The notes: generated by a model from the letters alone, not told the origin. Shown: positions 1 through 11,424, counted from the first letter of the stretch. The stretch is DNA of 51,008 bases from Laetiporus sulphureus 93-53 (GCF_001632365.1 NW_024468610.1:1-51008), one strand, 5' to 3'. Made by a program: numbers and translations.

Positions 1-2928
1 CCCATGCCCATGCCCATGCCGATGCCGTCCATGACCCTGTCGAGCCGCGGGGGGTCGCCCACGAACGGGTTCATCCCGTAAAAGTTCGGGCGGGGGACGA
101 ATCCTCCCTGTTGTTGTTGGGTCAGTTGGAAGGGGGGCTGCGTCTGCAGTGGCTGTGTGGCTGCGGTTGGGAACGCTCCAGGATGAATATTAGACAGCCG
201 CGCAGAATTTGCAGCAAACTGCTGCAGCTGATTCTGTACTGCTTGCTGTTGCTGTGCCTGTTGCTGCTGTGCATGTTGCTGCTGTTGTTGTTGCTGTTGT
301 TGCTGTTGCTGATGCGCCGCCTGCGCCTGCAACTTGATCTGCTGCGCCATAAACGCCTGTATCTGCTGCACCCGCTTCTCCTGCGGAAGCTCCATCAACA
401 TCGCCTGGCGCGCCTGCGGCAACTTATACAACAACAGCGCAAACTGAGGCGGAATCTTCGATAACGGCATCCCGCACACCTCGTGTGGGAGCTCCGGCAT
501 GCCTTCCTTGCCTAGGAAGACGACGCTGACGAATTGACCGGGTTTGCCGGGGAATAAAAGGATGCGGTCGCGGTTCTCGCCGTTGGGCCCGCTGAACGCT
601 GCCACCGCGTACTACAAAACGAAATGGAACAGTGCTCAGTCACGTCTGCATAAAAATAATGAAATGCGGGCATACCCTGCTTTGATCAGATAGCAGCCGC
701 GCGAGAGCAGCAAAGCTCTCCTCATTAGTCTTCGCGTCCGCAAGCCGAGGCTGCGGTATAACATGCACGATAGCACACTGCCCCGCATTCCTTTTGATCC
801 AATCCTGCAAAATCTGCTGAGGAAGCGCGGGGTGCTGCGAACGCTTCAGCATAAACACGCTCGGCCACTGCATAGCCCGCCTAAACACAAAAAGTCAGCG
901 ACCCCTTCTCTCTCTCGCGCGCGCGCAAACGTGAGACACTCACAGCTGATCGACGCAATTCCCCGCGAGCAGCGAGACCTGCGCGCTACCCGTCCGATTA
1001 CCCGTGCCCGTCCACGCTAACAAGCCCTCCCACACGACCTGCCCAATAACGTCATGTCTTCCCTGCGCTGAGTTGCTCGGACCGGCGACAGCAAGCGGTT
1101 GAGCGGCCGAGCGCACCTGGGGCGGCGCGGGGGGATACGTCGGTACGGTCCTCGGATCTGGCGCTGGTGGTAGGAAGGTCGGACGAGGAACTTGGGAAGG
1201 CACGGCGTTCGTCGGCTGTGGTAAAGAGGCGGGCGGAGGGAGTGGAGATGAGTTGGGTGCAGGCATCTCTTGGAACTTGGGAGGGTGGTGGCCTGAGATT
1301 TGCTGCGGCGCCGACGTCGACGTCGATGGCTGTGCCTCCACGCTCTGCACCTGGCCAGTAGAAACAGCCCCCTCCGCACCTGCACCTGCGCTCGTTCCTG
1401 CACCCTGTACCTGTCCCTGACCTTGTCCTTGCACCAGCGCCTGCACCTGCGCCGCCCCCATCTTGCTCTCCTTCAACCGCGACACAATCATATGCAACTG
1501 CTTCAACATCTCCGAATGCTTCTGCACATCCCTCGACACCACCGCCGCCTCCGCATGCCGCCCCGCCGCCATCAGCGCCGCATACTCCTTCTGCTTCTGC
1601 TGGAGGCCCTGCTGCAGCTGGCGGAAGCGTTCGGCCGCCTGCGCCGCGGTGACTTGCGGGGGCGGGTGCGGCTTTGCGGTGGGCGCGGTGGCAGTGGGAG
1701 GATTGGGATTTGTGTGCGATGGGGGGTTCGTGGATGATGTGGGGACGGAGATGGATGGTGTGCGAGGGGTGGTGTTGGTGATGGTGGGGGATGGTTGGAT
1801 GGGGTGGGTGTGCACGCGTGCTCGTTTCGAGTTGGGACTGCCCTCGACGGCGCTATCATGAGGACGCTTCATTCCTACTCCACTCGGCAACATTAGTGGA
1901 TGTGAGTAACACAGGATTAGAAAAACACGGCACCTCTCTGCTGCAAAGTTGGGAAACCGCTCAGATGGAGCACATGTTGCGGAAGGACTTGGAACCACGG
2001 TTTCTGAGTCGACCCTGCGGCAGCCTGCGGTACGATTTGTTTGTGGGCAGATGATCACCTGGAGCAACGGGCAAATTCACGCACAGCAGCGTGCAGCTCT
2101 GGGAAGCGCGGAAGTTGTTGCTTCAGGAGGATGTTGCTGTAGCTGATATCTCGCTGCGTGGTGCCAATGAATGAGTTGGTGAGCAATCTGCCCGAAGTCG
2201 TTTGCCGTACCTTTTGTAGCTCGGAAGGGAGTGTGTCCCATGAGACGTCGTCTAGGATTGGAGACATGTTCCATACGGGCCGCTCAGAGTTGTCGGGAGG
2301 CATCGCTGCAATGTGGATTATATACGAGGCGGCCAAGGGGACCTGTCAACATGACGCATTCAGCGACTGCTCCACGCCAAGGTACCTTGCAAAGTGAGAC
2401 TTACGTCTAGTGACTCCCGAAATTGATCAAATAGCTATACACGTCTGAATGACATGTCTTTGATAGGAATACTGAAACGCGTACCTCCATCACAGCGACC
2501 AGCCCCTCGAGCGCTGCCATGCCCTTGCCTCCTCCAGAGCCTGTCATGCCGATTCCCAGCTTGCTGGGGTCAACTGATAGGTCATTGATGACAGCTGCGG
2601 GCGGAGCGAAGAAGAGTTTGCCCAGAACGGGCGTCGGTTCTGTCTCTGCGTGGCCGTAGCTCACGACACCTAAGCGGAACTGCTAGCAACGATTGTTTCA
2701 GTATGCGGGTACATAATATTTCGGTGCCAGACAGGCGATGGAGTGGCGGAGAAGGGAATGATGACATACTGCGCGACCGAGGGGGCTGTGTAGCTCTCCG
2801 AGGCGTTGGAGGAGGGGAATGAGATAGCCGTGGAGAATAGGACCCCATTCGTATGCGAGCGCGAGGGAGGAGTCGAGCACGTAGGCGACGGCGACGACCT
2901 CGGACGCGGCCGCCCGTTGTTCCGACAT
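1..2928 (-). CDS. MED25: Mediator subunit Med25-like protein with N-terminal VWA domain (3' end outside window)
   Basis: Predicted Mediator tail subunit, acting in the nucleus between activators and RNA polymerase II. The start at 2928 opens MSEQRAAASEVVAVAYVLDS, a von Willebrand A-like beginning. Exons by eye: 2928-2770, 2682-2485 (VVSYGHAETEPTP, then GIGMTGSGGGKGMAALEG), a 30-nt microexon 2434-2405, and 2342 onward (ASYIIHIAAMPPDNSERP). An in-frame TGA near 2053 is removed if a 54-nt GT-AG intron there is spliced, and another intron ends just before GMKRPHD near 1875. The middle is Pro/Ser/Thr-rich with a coiled KQKEYAALMAAGRH stretch. After an intron near 940 comes the conserved RAMQWPSVFMLKRSQHP block, then FLGKEGMPELPHEVCG and a long polyQ (about 240-320). 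The end lies left of base 1. VWA plus glycine-rich loop fits basidiomycete Med25; the name rests on family memory. Confidence 0.68.
236..318 (-). repeat. CAG/CAA (polyQ) microsatellite in the Med25-like gene
   Basis: A run of CAG/CAA codons on the minus strand encodes an almost uninterrupted glutamine tract with a few His and Ala. The paralogous fragment has a shorter tract at about 7855-7900, so the length differs between copies. Confidence 0.85.
2405..2434 (-). other. 30-nt microexon of the Med25-like gene
   Basis: Reads LFDQFRESLD between a 5' intron ending TATAG and a 3' donor GTAAGT. It joins MEL upstream to DVPLAASY downstream in frame. Without it the VWA domain would be interrupted. 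Confidence 0.6.
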
Positions 2929-5382
2929 TGGTTGGTGTTGAGAAGTCGTTCAAGGTGTACAGCAGAGCGAGAGATGTTCTTTTGTACAGTGTTCCCGCTT
3001 GTAAAATAGACTCGCGTGAGGTCCGGATATCCAGAACGAGTGCCACAGAAAGTATCCACGGGACAAGTGCGACGTTTGGAGACAAGCAGCACCAGCGACG
3101 GCGCTGGTCCAAGGTGATCGCGAATGCCACCCTTCGGTGATCGCCGATGTATTTCCAAAGCCGCCGTATCTACGCCACAGCAGCTGTCTTTATGAGCGAG
3201 GCAAGCAAACGGCCGTTCGTAAACATTGACGGATCTTGCAGTTATATTCCATGCTCGTTCCAAAAACAGATTGCATGCTCACCGACGTGGAAGAATCTAT
3301 ATCAACGTAACGCGCTTCGGAGCGGTGGTGCAACGGGTGACCGGAAAGGTCAGCGCGGCTGGTGGCACGCCTGCGGCTACTCGACTCGGAGCGACCGGAG
3401 AGTGATACAGTGACGCATATCTTCACGTCAGCGGATGCACCAGGAGAACCTCTTGTATTCATACCTACATGTACAGTGATGTGTATCTTCACGTCACTGA
3501 GTAATCTGTAAGTACAACTTGTGTGAACAGATCTAAAGTAAAGCACATACGTGGATGCACCAGGAGAACTCTGGGGCATCCGGCATACTCGATGCAGGCT
3601 AAATATATACTATGCTGCCAAGTCCCGAGTATGAGGGGCGCCAGCGGACAAAATTATGTGAGCTTAAGATTTGGACTATTTTGATTAGAATCGGCTCGTT
3701 TGTGCTTTCGCGTTGTGGCGTACGCTTTGGCACCTGATGTAAGCGGCTTGCGCTTACAGTTAAGACTTGTGTTTATGACGCGCGCTTGTGCTCAGGCTGC
3801 GCCACCAAATATATTCCTTCATTTCCTCTCACCTCCGTGCCTACAAGTGCCCAGGTGTTCACTGCGCAGAGCCCACCTCCTCGATTCCTCTCTCAGTACT
3901 TCCCCTCTACCAGCCCAAAATGACTTGATAGACCAGGCAGCAGAATGACAGTGGCGGTGGAACATGCACATCAAGGACACTGTGCGTGGTTGAGATCTGG
4001 ATGTTCTGTAAAATAGAATGGTCTGATGGGATTCTGCTGGCCGCTAGTGTAGTTACACATCCTCCTGAACAATACAGGCATGTTCGCAGTGTCTGCCTCT
4101 CCTGCAGCATCCGTGAATGGCCCGGATCCAATGTCGGTCTCTCTCATAGTGCTGGGTGGTGATGCCTCAAAGATGCAGCATCGAGAAACCCCAGGTCATG
4201 CACTGTACATGGCTCAGAAACATGAGACAGGGCCGCTTTTGCTCTGCCAGTTGAGCGGCATCACCCGTTTGCGTGTGAAGGGTGCTCTAGCAGGATACAT
4301 GGCCGACGGAATGGCTCGGAATGGAGATAGTGGTGCAAGCGCGCCTGTGTGACTCATGTGACTGATCGGAACATGCCGAAATGCGTCGTGTCAATCAAAG
4401 CATAAGCATAATCAACGACCATAGGCGAATAATCCTTTTTGAGGTGCATATATACACAGAAACGTGCCGAAATCAATGCACTATCCGATTTTAACACCTA
4501 ACTAGGTGAGCATAAACCGTCATTCTCGTTATCTCGAGCACAATATACTTTTGTCCGCTCGGGCGCGCCAAACCCGAGCATTGGGGTGCTCGGCAATGGG
4601 TTGGGGAAAAGATCTGCTACAATAGGAAACATTGATACCATATAAGGATAAAGTGAGACGTCGACACCGATGGCGGCCGTCCAACCACGGATTGCAACAC
4701 AACATTGTACAAAGTCCTGACTTTATATCTTGTCCACATCCTGGCATCTAGACTTGGCCTTTTCTCCGGAGATCATCGAGTCACGACGCGATTCAAGCAG
4801 ATCGGACGACGACCTGGATATGTATATGAACGATCGGAATAGCGGTTTGCTCCAGAGTCCGCGATGGCCTGATTGTGAACTGTCTCAGCGACTACGTGGT
4901 CCCGCTATATACGCCCACTTTTAAACGCTTCTGGCTCCGCTGCCGACTCCGTGACCGACCCGTTCACGTTTTTCATCCAGCTTTCCACGAAGGCCAAAAT
5001 GCGGTGCACGCTGCAGTCTACCGAGAAGGAGCTCAAGAGGACTCGACAGCACACCGATGAAGATCCATTCAAACCATGTGACATGTCTGGGAGACTCCCG
5101 CTCGTCGACGACATGGTTGCTGATTTGTCTCGAGGATTGTCATGAGGTGCAGCGGTCGGAACATCCGCTGCAGAGTGTGCAGCTCCTTGACGACCAGTCG
5201 GCTTATGTAGTCTGATAAATGCCATGCGTAGCTCGTCTTCCCCCAGTGACTTCCAAAATAGCCGTAGGCGACAAGTCGCTCTCGGACGAGTTAATCCACT
5301 TGGCTGCAAGCCTGCTTTTTTTAGAATTTGGTGGCGCAATTGCCGCCGGTATGATCTGACAATTGGTTTTGAATGAGGATGA
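2929..5382. other. 2.4-kb spacer without a recognisable gene
   Basis: No open frame here could be tied to a family or linked by plausible splicing. The first few hundred bases upstream of 2928 should hold the Med25-like promoter. The segment GATGCACCAGGAGAAC occurs twice (about 3434 and 3553), each close to a CTTCACGTCA-type motif. Near 5350 and 5388 the phrase GATCT(G/T)ACAATTGGTTT is repeated just before the PITH duplication begins. A 144-codon minus-strand frame (4905-5339) has no recognisable feature. Confidence 0.5.
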
Positions 5383-6573
5383 CCATTACGATCTTACAAT
5401 TGGTTTGTGAACTTGTTTTGGTCCGACTTTGACAAAGGGCGTACATTACAACTAGGTGGATGATTACGCCTAGGGAAGGATCACGCTACTGATACATAAA
5501 TGCAACAGACCGCACGAGATGGCAACAGTCGAAGCTCGAGTAATACTTGAGCGATACAGCACTGTTCGATGTGGAAAACACTACTTGGGCTACTTGGGAC
5601 CTTCGGCCTGATCCGGTGCGACGAAGTGGCCGTCAATGCCTTGGATCTTCTGTGGATGGTCGACTAGCCGTGCCCGCGCCTCGTAAACCGCAATGACCGG
5701 CTCATTCTTGCGCTGTGGAAATAGTCAAGGACAGACACGCAGAAGGACAAGCGAAAGCATATTACCTCACTCCATTGGCCGATGAATCCGAGGTAGTATA
5801 TGCGCATGGTGTGAGCACCCTGCGACGAAGGGAAGAAGAGCGTTAAAGATGTGACGTTTGGGAACTTTGCTGGCCTGTAGGGCGGTGTGAGCGCACGTTC
5901 AAGCGCGCCCGAAGGAAGAAGGATGAGATGCGCACATGACATGGTATTCTCCGATTTCCCTGCCCTGGGCAATGCCAAACTCTTGTACAGGTTTCGCATC
6001 TGCAATGTTCGAGAAATCTCCATTGTCGAGATTGCTGTACTGTGGTCGGGAGGGCGTTTATGAGCGCGTCTAGGGATGCAGACGAGCTGGTGTGGGACGT
6101 ACCACTTTGACCTTTGCAGGTGTGTGTTCGCCTGGTCCGGCTTTGAGAAGGACGGCACGAAGCTTGACTGATCCAGTGAATGGTACGCGTATAATCCTGT
6201 CCGACGTCTGTAGCTGCATCGAACCTTGGTGTATAGCACGACTTACATCTGATCGTCCGCATCCGACTCGAGGAACTAGTCACAAACATGTCAGCTTCAG
6301 AACACTCACCCCGACGCTAGCGAAACAGCCGCAATTATGCGCACCGTCTCCTCGTCAAGCCGTTGATCCCAAGGCTTGATGACCTCCGGACCCTTGCCCG
6401 GATCTGCGTTCAGAGCGACCACGTTCGGGCGGTCAATGTGCGCATAGAGATTGTCTCGGACGCCCTGAGCCTCCGGAATGTCATGGTGGTGGTCGTGACT
6501 GTGCGATTCGTCGCCGCAACTGCCGTGTGTACGCCTATGAGTGATTGTGTGGAATGGAAGAAAGTGATCGGAG
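5383..6573. repeat. Left copy of a ~1.19-kb direct duplication carrying a PITH gene
   Basis: This segment is near-identical to 8157-9361 in the same orientation, differing by scattered substitutions and small indels. It spans 3' flank, the whole PITH coding region and the start-codon area. Boundaries are by eye, where similarity fades. Confidence 0.88.
5590..6555 (-). pseudogene. Broken copy of the PITH-domain gene
   Basis: Second copy of the gene at 8377-9332, with the same exon order, the same introns and the same terminal exon ending in GPK and a TAG at 5592-5590. The 5' end is damaged. The ATG of the intact copy reads TTC here (near 6555), the HNHS stretch runs into an in-frame TAG, and about 10 extra bases near 6530-6540 shift the frame before the His-rich segment. 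Downstream exons stay open (DESHSHDHHHDIPEAQG onward), so the loss looks recent or a downstream start may be used. Pseudogene is the simpler reading. Confidence 0.72.
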
Positions 6574-6755
6574 ATTCCAAATGACAGATGGTTTTATTTA
6601 GCATGACGGGACATTACTGTAAGCTGGCAAAATCCATTGTTTCGGTTCCTGCTGCGCGCTTACAAGGTGAGCATTGAATATTGAATATCGGATACTTATC
6701 CACCATGAGGGAGCTCTATAGTCTCCGTATACAGATATCGATCGATATCTAGGAG

Positions 6756-7975
6756 GGTGCGCCGAATGTGGCCGCCGTGACGAGCCCTCCGCCTACGCAA
6801 CAAGGGGCGGTGCAGCGCATGGAGACACAGCCATCAACGTCGTCGTCGGCGCCGCAGCAAATCTCAGGCCACCACCCTCCCACTGAGTTCCGAGAGATGC
6901 CTGCATCCAACTCATCTCCACTTCCGCCACCCGCCCCTTTGCCACAGCCGACGAACGCCGTGCTTCCCCAGGTTCCTCGTTCGACGTTCCTACCACCAAC
7001 GGCGCAGCTGGGAGAGCCAAGAACCGTACCGACGTATCCCCCCTGCCGCCCCAGGTGCACCCGGTCGCCCAACCGCCTTCTGTCGCCGGTCCGAGCAACC
7101 CAGCGCAGGGAAGACATGACGTTGTTGGGCAGGTCGTGTGGGAGGGCTCGTTGGCGTGGACGATCACGGGTAAAGGGACGGGTAGCGCGCAGGTCTCGCT
7201 GCTTGCACGGAATTGCGTCGACCAGCTGTGAGTGTCTCTCCTTTGCGTTATATATAGAGAGAGCGTCGCTGACTGTGTGTGCCAGGCGGGCCATGCAGTG
7301 GCCAAGCATATTTATCCTGAAGCCTTCGCAGCATTCCGTGCTTCCTCCGCAGATCCTGCAGGATTGGATCGAGCGGAATGCGGGCCAGTGTGCCATCGTG
7401 CATGTTATATCGCAGCCTCGGCTCGCGGACACGAAGACTAACGAGAAGAGCTTCGTCGCTCTCGCGCGTCTGCTAGCTGATCACAGCAGGGTGCGTGTGC
7501 CCACAATTAATCATTTCTGCGCAGACGTGACTGAGCATCATATCATTCTATTCTATAGTACGCGGTGGCAGCGTTCAGCGGCCCCAACGGCGAGAACCGC
7601 GACCGCATGCTACTATTCCCCGGCAAGCCCTATCAATTCGTCAGTGTCGTCTTTCTCGGGAAAGAAGGCATGCCCGAGCTCCCGCACGAAGTGTGCGGGA
7701 TGTCGTTGTCGAAGATCCCGCCTCAGTTTGCGCTGTTGCTGTATAAGTTGCCGCAGGCGCAGCAGGCGCTGCTGATGGAGCTCCCGCAGGAGAAGCGGAT
7801 ACAGCAGATTCAGGCGTTTATGGCGCAGCAGATGAAGTTGCAGGCGCAGGCGGTGCAGCAGCAGCAGCAACAACAGGCACAGCAGCAACAAGCAGCACAA
7901 GACCAGAGTAATGACGAGTTTAGTATTATCGATGGGATTCATGCCTTAAAACTCGATAGTGGGATGAGCGATTGA
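6756..7975 (+). pseudogene. Inverted 3' fragment of the Med25-like gene with a foreign 5' end
   Basis: From about 6815 the sequence parallels the minus-strand Med25-like gene at 1-1340: METQPSTSSSAPQQISGHHPP, then the exon RAMQWPS(I/V)F, then YAVAAFSGPNGENRDR and FLGKEGMPELPHEVCGM with both intron positions kept. One base is missing in the CCCCCC run near 7043, shifting the frame before GRHDVVGQVVWEG. The frame after the polyQ ends in a short unrelated tail at 7975. The VWA half is absent. The first 55 bases resemble exon 1 of the UBX gene at 9964-10018 instead. It sits between the two PITH copies and is probably not translated as a full product. Confidence 0.75.
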
Positions 7976-8025
7976 TAGTGGGATGGGGCCGACGATAGTG
8001 GGATTCGCGCGACTCGATAGTAGTG
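7953..8025 (+). repeat. Short imperfect tandem repeat, consensus GATAGTGGGAT
   Basis: Three GATAGTGGGAT copies and a fourth partial one (GATAGTAGTGG) lie within about 70 bases, straddling the end of the Med25-like fragment and supplying its terminal codons. Confidence 0.7.
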
Positions 8026-8156
8026 GTGTTGGCTCGCCACAGTGTGCTCCGCCCGGCGGGCAGGAGGAGTCTTCCGAGAGGTGTTGATGTTGTGAAATAA
8101 TTCCGTACTCATCTTTGAGACTCATAATCTGCAATAATTGTATTATTGTAGTACCG

Positions 8157-9361
8157 TTATGATCTTACAATTGGTTTGTGAACAAAGATGCGATGTGGAT
8201 GTATTGGGTCCGACTTTGACAAAGGGCGTACATTACAACTAGGTGGATGATTACGCCTAGGGAAGGATCACGCTACTGATACATAAATGCAACAGACCGC
8301 ACGAGATGGCAACAGTTGAGGCTCGAGTAATACTTGAGCGATACAGCACTGTTCGATGTGGAAAACACTACTTGGGCTACTTGGGACCTTCGGCCTGATC
8401 CGGTGCGACGAAGTGGCCGTCAATGCCTTGGATCTTCTGTGGATGGTCGACTAGCCGTGCCCGCGCCTCGTAAACGGCAATGACTGGCTCATTCTTGCGC
8501 TGTGGAAGTAGTCAAGGACAGACACGCAGAAGGACAATCGAAAGCATGTTACCTCACTCCATTGGCCGATGAATCCGAGGTAGTATATGCGCATGGTGTG
8601 AGCACCCTGCGACGAAGGGAAGAAGAGCGTTAAAGATGTGACGTTCGGGAACTTTGCTGGCCTGTAGGGCGGTGTGAGCGCACGTTCAAGCGCGGCCGAG
8701 GGAAGAAGGATGAGATGCGCACATGACATGGTATTCTCCGATTTCCCTGCCCTGGGCAATGTCAAATTCTTGTACAGGTTTCGCGTCTGCAATGTTCGAG
8801 AAATCTCCATTGTCGAGATTGCTGTACTGTGGTCGGGAGGGCGTTTATGAGCGCGTCTAGGGATGCAGACGAGCTGGTGTGGGACGTACCACTTTGACCT
8901 TTGCAGGTGTGTGTTCGCCTGGTCCGGCTTTGAGAAGGACGGCACGAAGCTTGACTGATCCCGTGAATGGTACGCGTATAATCCTGTCCGACGTCTGTAG
9001 CTGCATCGAACCTTGGTGTATAGCACGACTTACATCTGATCGTCCGCATCCGACTCGAGGAACTAGTCACAAACATGTCAGCTTCAGAACGCTCACCCCG
9101 ACGCTAGCGAAACAGCCGCAATTATACGCACCGTCTCCTCGTCAAGCCGTTGATCCCAAGGCTTGATGACCTCCGGACCCTTGCCCGGATCTGCGTTCAG
9201 AGCGACCACGTTCGGGCGGTCAATATACGAATAGAGATTGTCCCGGACGCCCTGAGCCTCCGGAATGCCATGATGGTGGTCGTGGTCGTGCGCTTCGTCG
9301 CCGCAACTACCGTGTGAGTGATTGTGTGACATGAATGCGAAGAAGAAAGTGAGAGATGCCA
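8157..9361. repeat. Right copy of the ~1.19-kb direct duplication (intact PITH gene)
   Basis: Near-identical in direct orientation to 5383-6573. The copies are about 2.77 kb apart, with the inverted Med25 fragment between them. This copy keeps the ATG and open frames, so it is taken as the functional one. Confidence 0.88.
8377..9332 (-). CDS. PITH domain protein (TXNL1 C-terminal/PITHD1 family)
   Basis: PITH domains bind the 26S proteasome in TXNL1; PITHD1-type proteins carry the domain alone and are cytosolic or nuclear. The start at 9332 opens with a His-rich leader (MSHNHSHG, DHDHHHG), then DNLYSYIDRPNVVALNAD and VIKPWDQRLDEET. Introns are short; the second is about 50 nt and joins ESDADDQM to IIRVPFTGSVKLRA. 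Later exons give LLKAGPGEHTPAKVKV, FDIAQGREIGEYHV, KFPNVTSLTLFFPSSQG and IYYLGFIGQWSE, ending DGHFVAPDQAEGPK with TAG at 8379-8377. Length is near 200 residues, normal for the family. It is divergent from the UBX gene (start 9913). Confidence 0.88.
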
Positions 9362-9912
9362 ACCAGACGGGCCATCCTCGTGTGGTGGCCCAGCCAGGTG
9401 ATCGAGGACTCGAGCCACAGCCCAAACATGTGCACACAAAATTCTCTCGTCATCATAAATTTCATTCCTCGAAATTCGCCTCGATATCTCGTCTCGCCGC
9501 CGTCGTTCTCCGCTCGCTCAAGTTGGTGAGTTGCTGTCTCTTTCGTTCTTTGTATGATGCATACTTTTGTAATTTGCGTTCGATTGCTCGCGGCCTCACA
9601 CCAAAGGGGTCACTCGCCGGTGCGCCCTGGGGCCGCGTGTATGAGACAACTATACAAACTCTGATTTCTCCTCGGATGATTCATGACCATCGCTGACGCG
9701 TCCCCATGCAGACTGCCTTTGTTCACTCCAAACGGTGCCGTTGGATGGAAGCTAACGTTTTGTAACTTGCACTTTGTATGTACGATTACTGGTAATTTCG
9801 AGATCATTCTCGTCGAATCCTTAGCTAAGCCACTCGGTGGACAGCGTCTCTGAGCTCGGAGTGTCAGCCTACGACCATTTTGAGCATATCAACCCACGAG
9901 ACGACATCCACC
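9333..9912. promoter_or_regulatory. Divergent PITH/UBX intergenic region
   Basis: 580 bases separate two divergent start codons, so both promoters should lie here. A good donor-like GTGAGT at about 9525 and an acceptor-like CATGCAG near 9710 on the plus strand suggest a spliced 5' leader for the UBX gene. No protein frame was recognised. Confidence 0.4.
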
Positions 9913-11025
9913 ATGTCCGATCTTATTGAGGAAGCCGTTCAGACGGAGGAGGGAGCAAGTGGTGCGCCGAACGTGGCCGCTCCATTTGTCGAGCCTACGC
10001 AACCCACCGTGCAGAATGCTGCATCACCATCAGAACCGCCAGCGTTCAGATACTACAGGACACCACAATCCGGCATAGAACGCAGTACGTTCGTCTTCAG
10101 CTGGTAGAGTCCTCGATCTCTCACCCGTTCCGACCGCTCAGAGGAGCTCCCGGATTCGTATTTCCAACCAAGCACAGCAGATCTCAAAGCCGCACAAGCA
10201 TCGCTTTCAGCACGAACACAGGCTTTCGTCAATGCTCCATTACGAACACAGGCTATGCGAGAGGCGGACGAAAAGGCGAAACGGGCACGCTGGCCAACTG
10301 TATGCCTCACCATTCACCTTCTACCACCCAACCGCACCACTGACCATCCGTACCACCAGACGACCATACGAGTGAAGTTCAGCGACCGCAGCCAACTCGA
10401 GAAGACATTCCTCTCGACGGACAAGATCCGCTCCGTATACGCGTTCGTGCGTGGCTCCCTCCGTGAGGACGTCAAGCCGATCAAGTTCGTACTCTGTATG
10501 TACCCTCCGTTCCTCCTCTTTCTGCGTGAGGCTCGCGGCTGATGCGCCACGGGCGCGCGCGAGGAGACCAGACGCCGCCAAAGCGCGAGTTCAAGGTGTC
10601 CGACCCTCAGGTGCGCGACGTGTCCCTCGCCGACTTGCAGCTCGCGCCGTCTTCCGTGCTCCTCTTGCGATTCGAAGACGACTCGCTCAATTGTGCGTGC
10701 CTTTGTTTTCGTTCACCTGTGTCGGAAGCTTATTATCTGGATTACCGCAGACACCGATGTTCCCGCACCGCTGGCAGAATCGGTGCTCGCGGCCGCCGAA
10801 GACCTTCCCGCACCGCCCAACTTTGATGCGACGCCCGAGGAGTCGTCGGCATCTTCGCGCGCCTCCTCCATCTCTGGAGGTTCCAAGTCGGGAAAGAAAC
10901 CTGCACCACCAAAGGAACCGAAGGCAGAGTCGAAGGTCCCAAAGTGGATGAAGCGAGGTCCGAGTATGTATACCTTTGCTTTGGTCATGGGATCCTTCTG
11001 CTAATCGTTTGACGCAGAGAAGTGA
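9913..11025 (+). CDS. UBX-domain protein of the TUG/ASPL type
   Basis: UBX proteins are adaptors of the AAA ATPase Cdc48/p97. The strong context CCACCATGT selects the start at 9913; an in-frame ATG at 9880 is weaker. Six exons by eye: 9913-10084, 10142-10299, 10360-10495, 10567-10692, 10751-10963 and 11018-11025, giving 270 residues. The N-terminal third is acidic and Pro/Ala-rich with a FRYYRTPQ motif, then ELPDSYFQPSTADLKAAQ and a charged helix. The UBX fold follows: TTIRVKFSDRSQLEKTF, IRSVYAFVRGSLRED, PIKFVLYQTPPKREFKVSD and SSVLLLRFEDDSLNYTDVP. The Ser-rich basic tail ends WMKRGPKK. There is no N-terminal TUG ubiquitin-like domain, so it is much shorter than the human homologue. Confidence 0.88.
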
Positions 11026-11215
11026 AAATACTCCTCGCGGTGAAGTCCCTTGTTGTAGTTGTTGTGCATCATGTAGGATAACGCGAACGCAATCACATAT
11101 ATGCAATCTTGGATGGACACTACTTACAGCCTCGAGTGCAGTGGTCTTCGCATTCTCAGAGTAGCCGGGGCCCGGAAAGCCTCAAACACAGATGATTAAC
11201 CTGTTTCCATCTATT
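11001..11215 (-). CDS. Possible tiny single-span membrane protein (tentative)
   Basis: Two minus-strand segments look coding but could not be joined. One reads FPGPGYSENAKTTALEA and ends at a perfect donor (GTAAGT, near 11127). The other reads VIAFALSYMMHNNY, then NKGLHREEYFHF and a TAG at 11003-11001. The hydrophobic stretch followed by a charged tail resembles small inner-membrane respiratory subunits, but I do not recognise the family. The only AG between the pieces would make a 20-nt intron in the wrong phase, and no convincing start codon was found. Its tail overlaps the last UBX exon in antisense. Confidence 0.3.
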
Positions 11216-11424
11216 GAATGTTCGTCATGATGACCGTCGACTACCGCTGTGCGTTCTGCAAGCGCCGACGACGACGACTCTATATACCCATATTACAAAC
11301 GGCATTCGAAAAGCACGCATTACAGCCGACAACCGCATGTAAATTCTATCTCCCCTGTTGGGTAGAGCGTTCAGGAGCAGGAGGCGTCCGACCCGGGGTA
11401 ACATAAGGAAAGAGAAGAAAAATT

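Noticed and set aside
940..2067. Single 375-codon frame as a standalone Pro/Gln-rich protein
   Set aside because: Its first ~63 residues include an intron; the conserved exons upstream (to 2928) and downstream join it to the Med25-like gene.
4905..5339. 144-codon minus-strand frame as a gene
   Set aside because: No recognisable motif, no splice partners, composition like the surrounding spacer.
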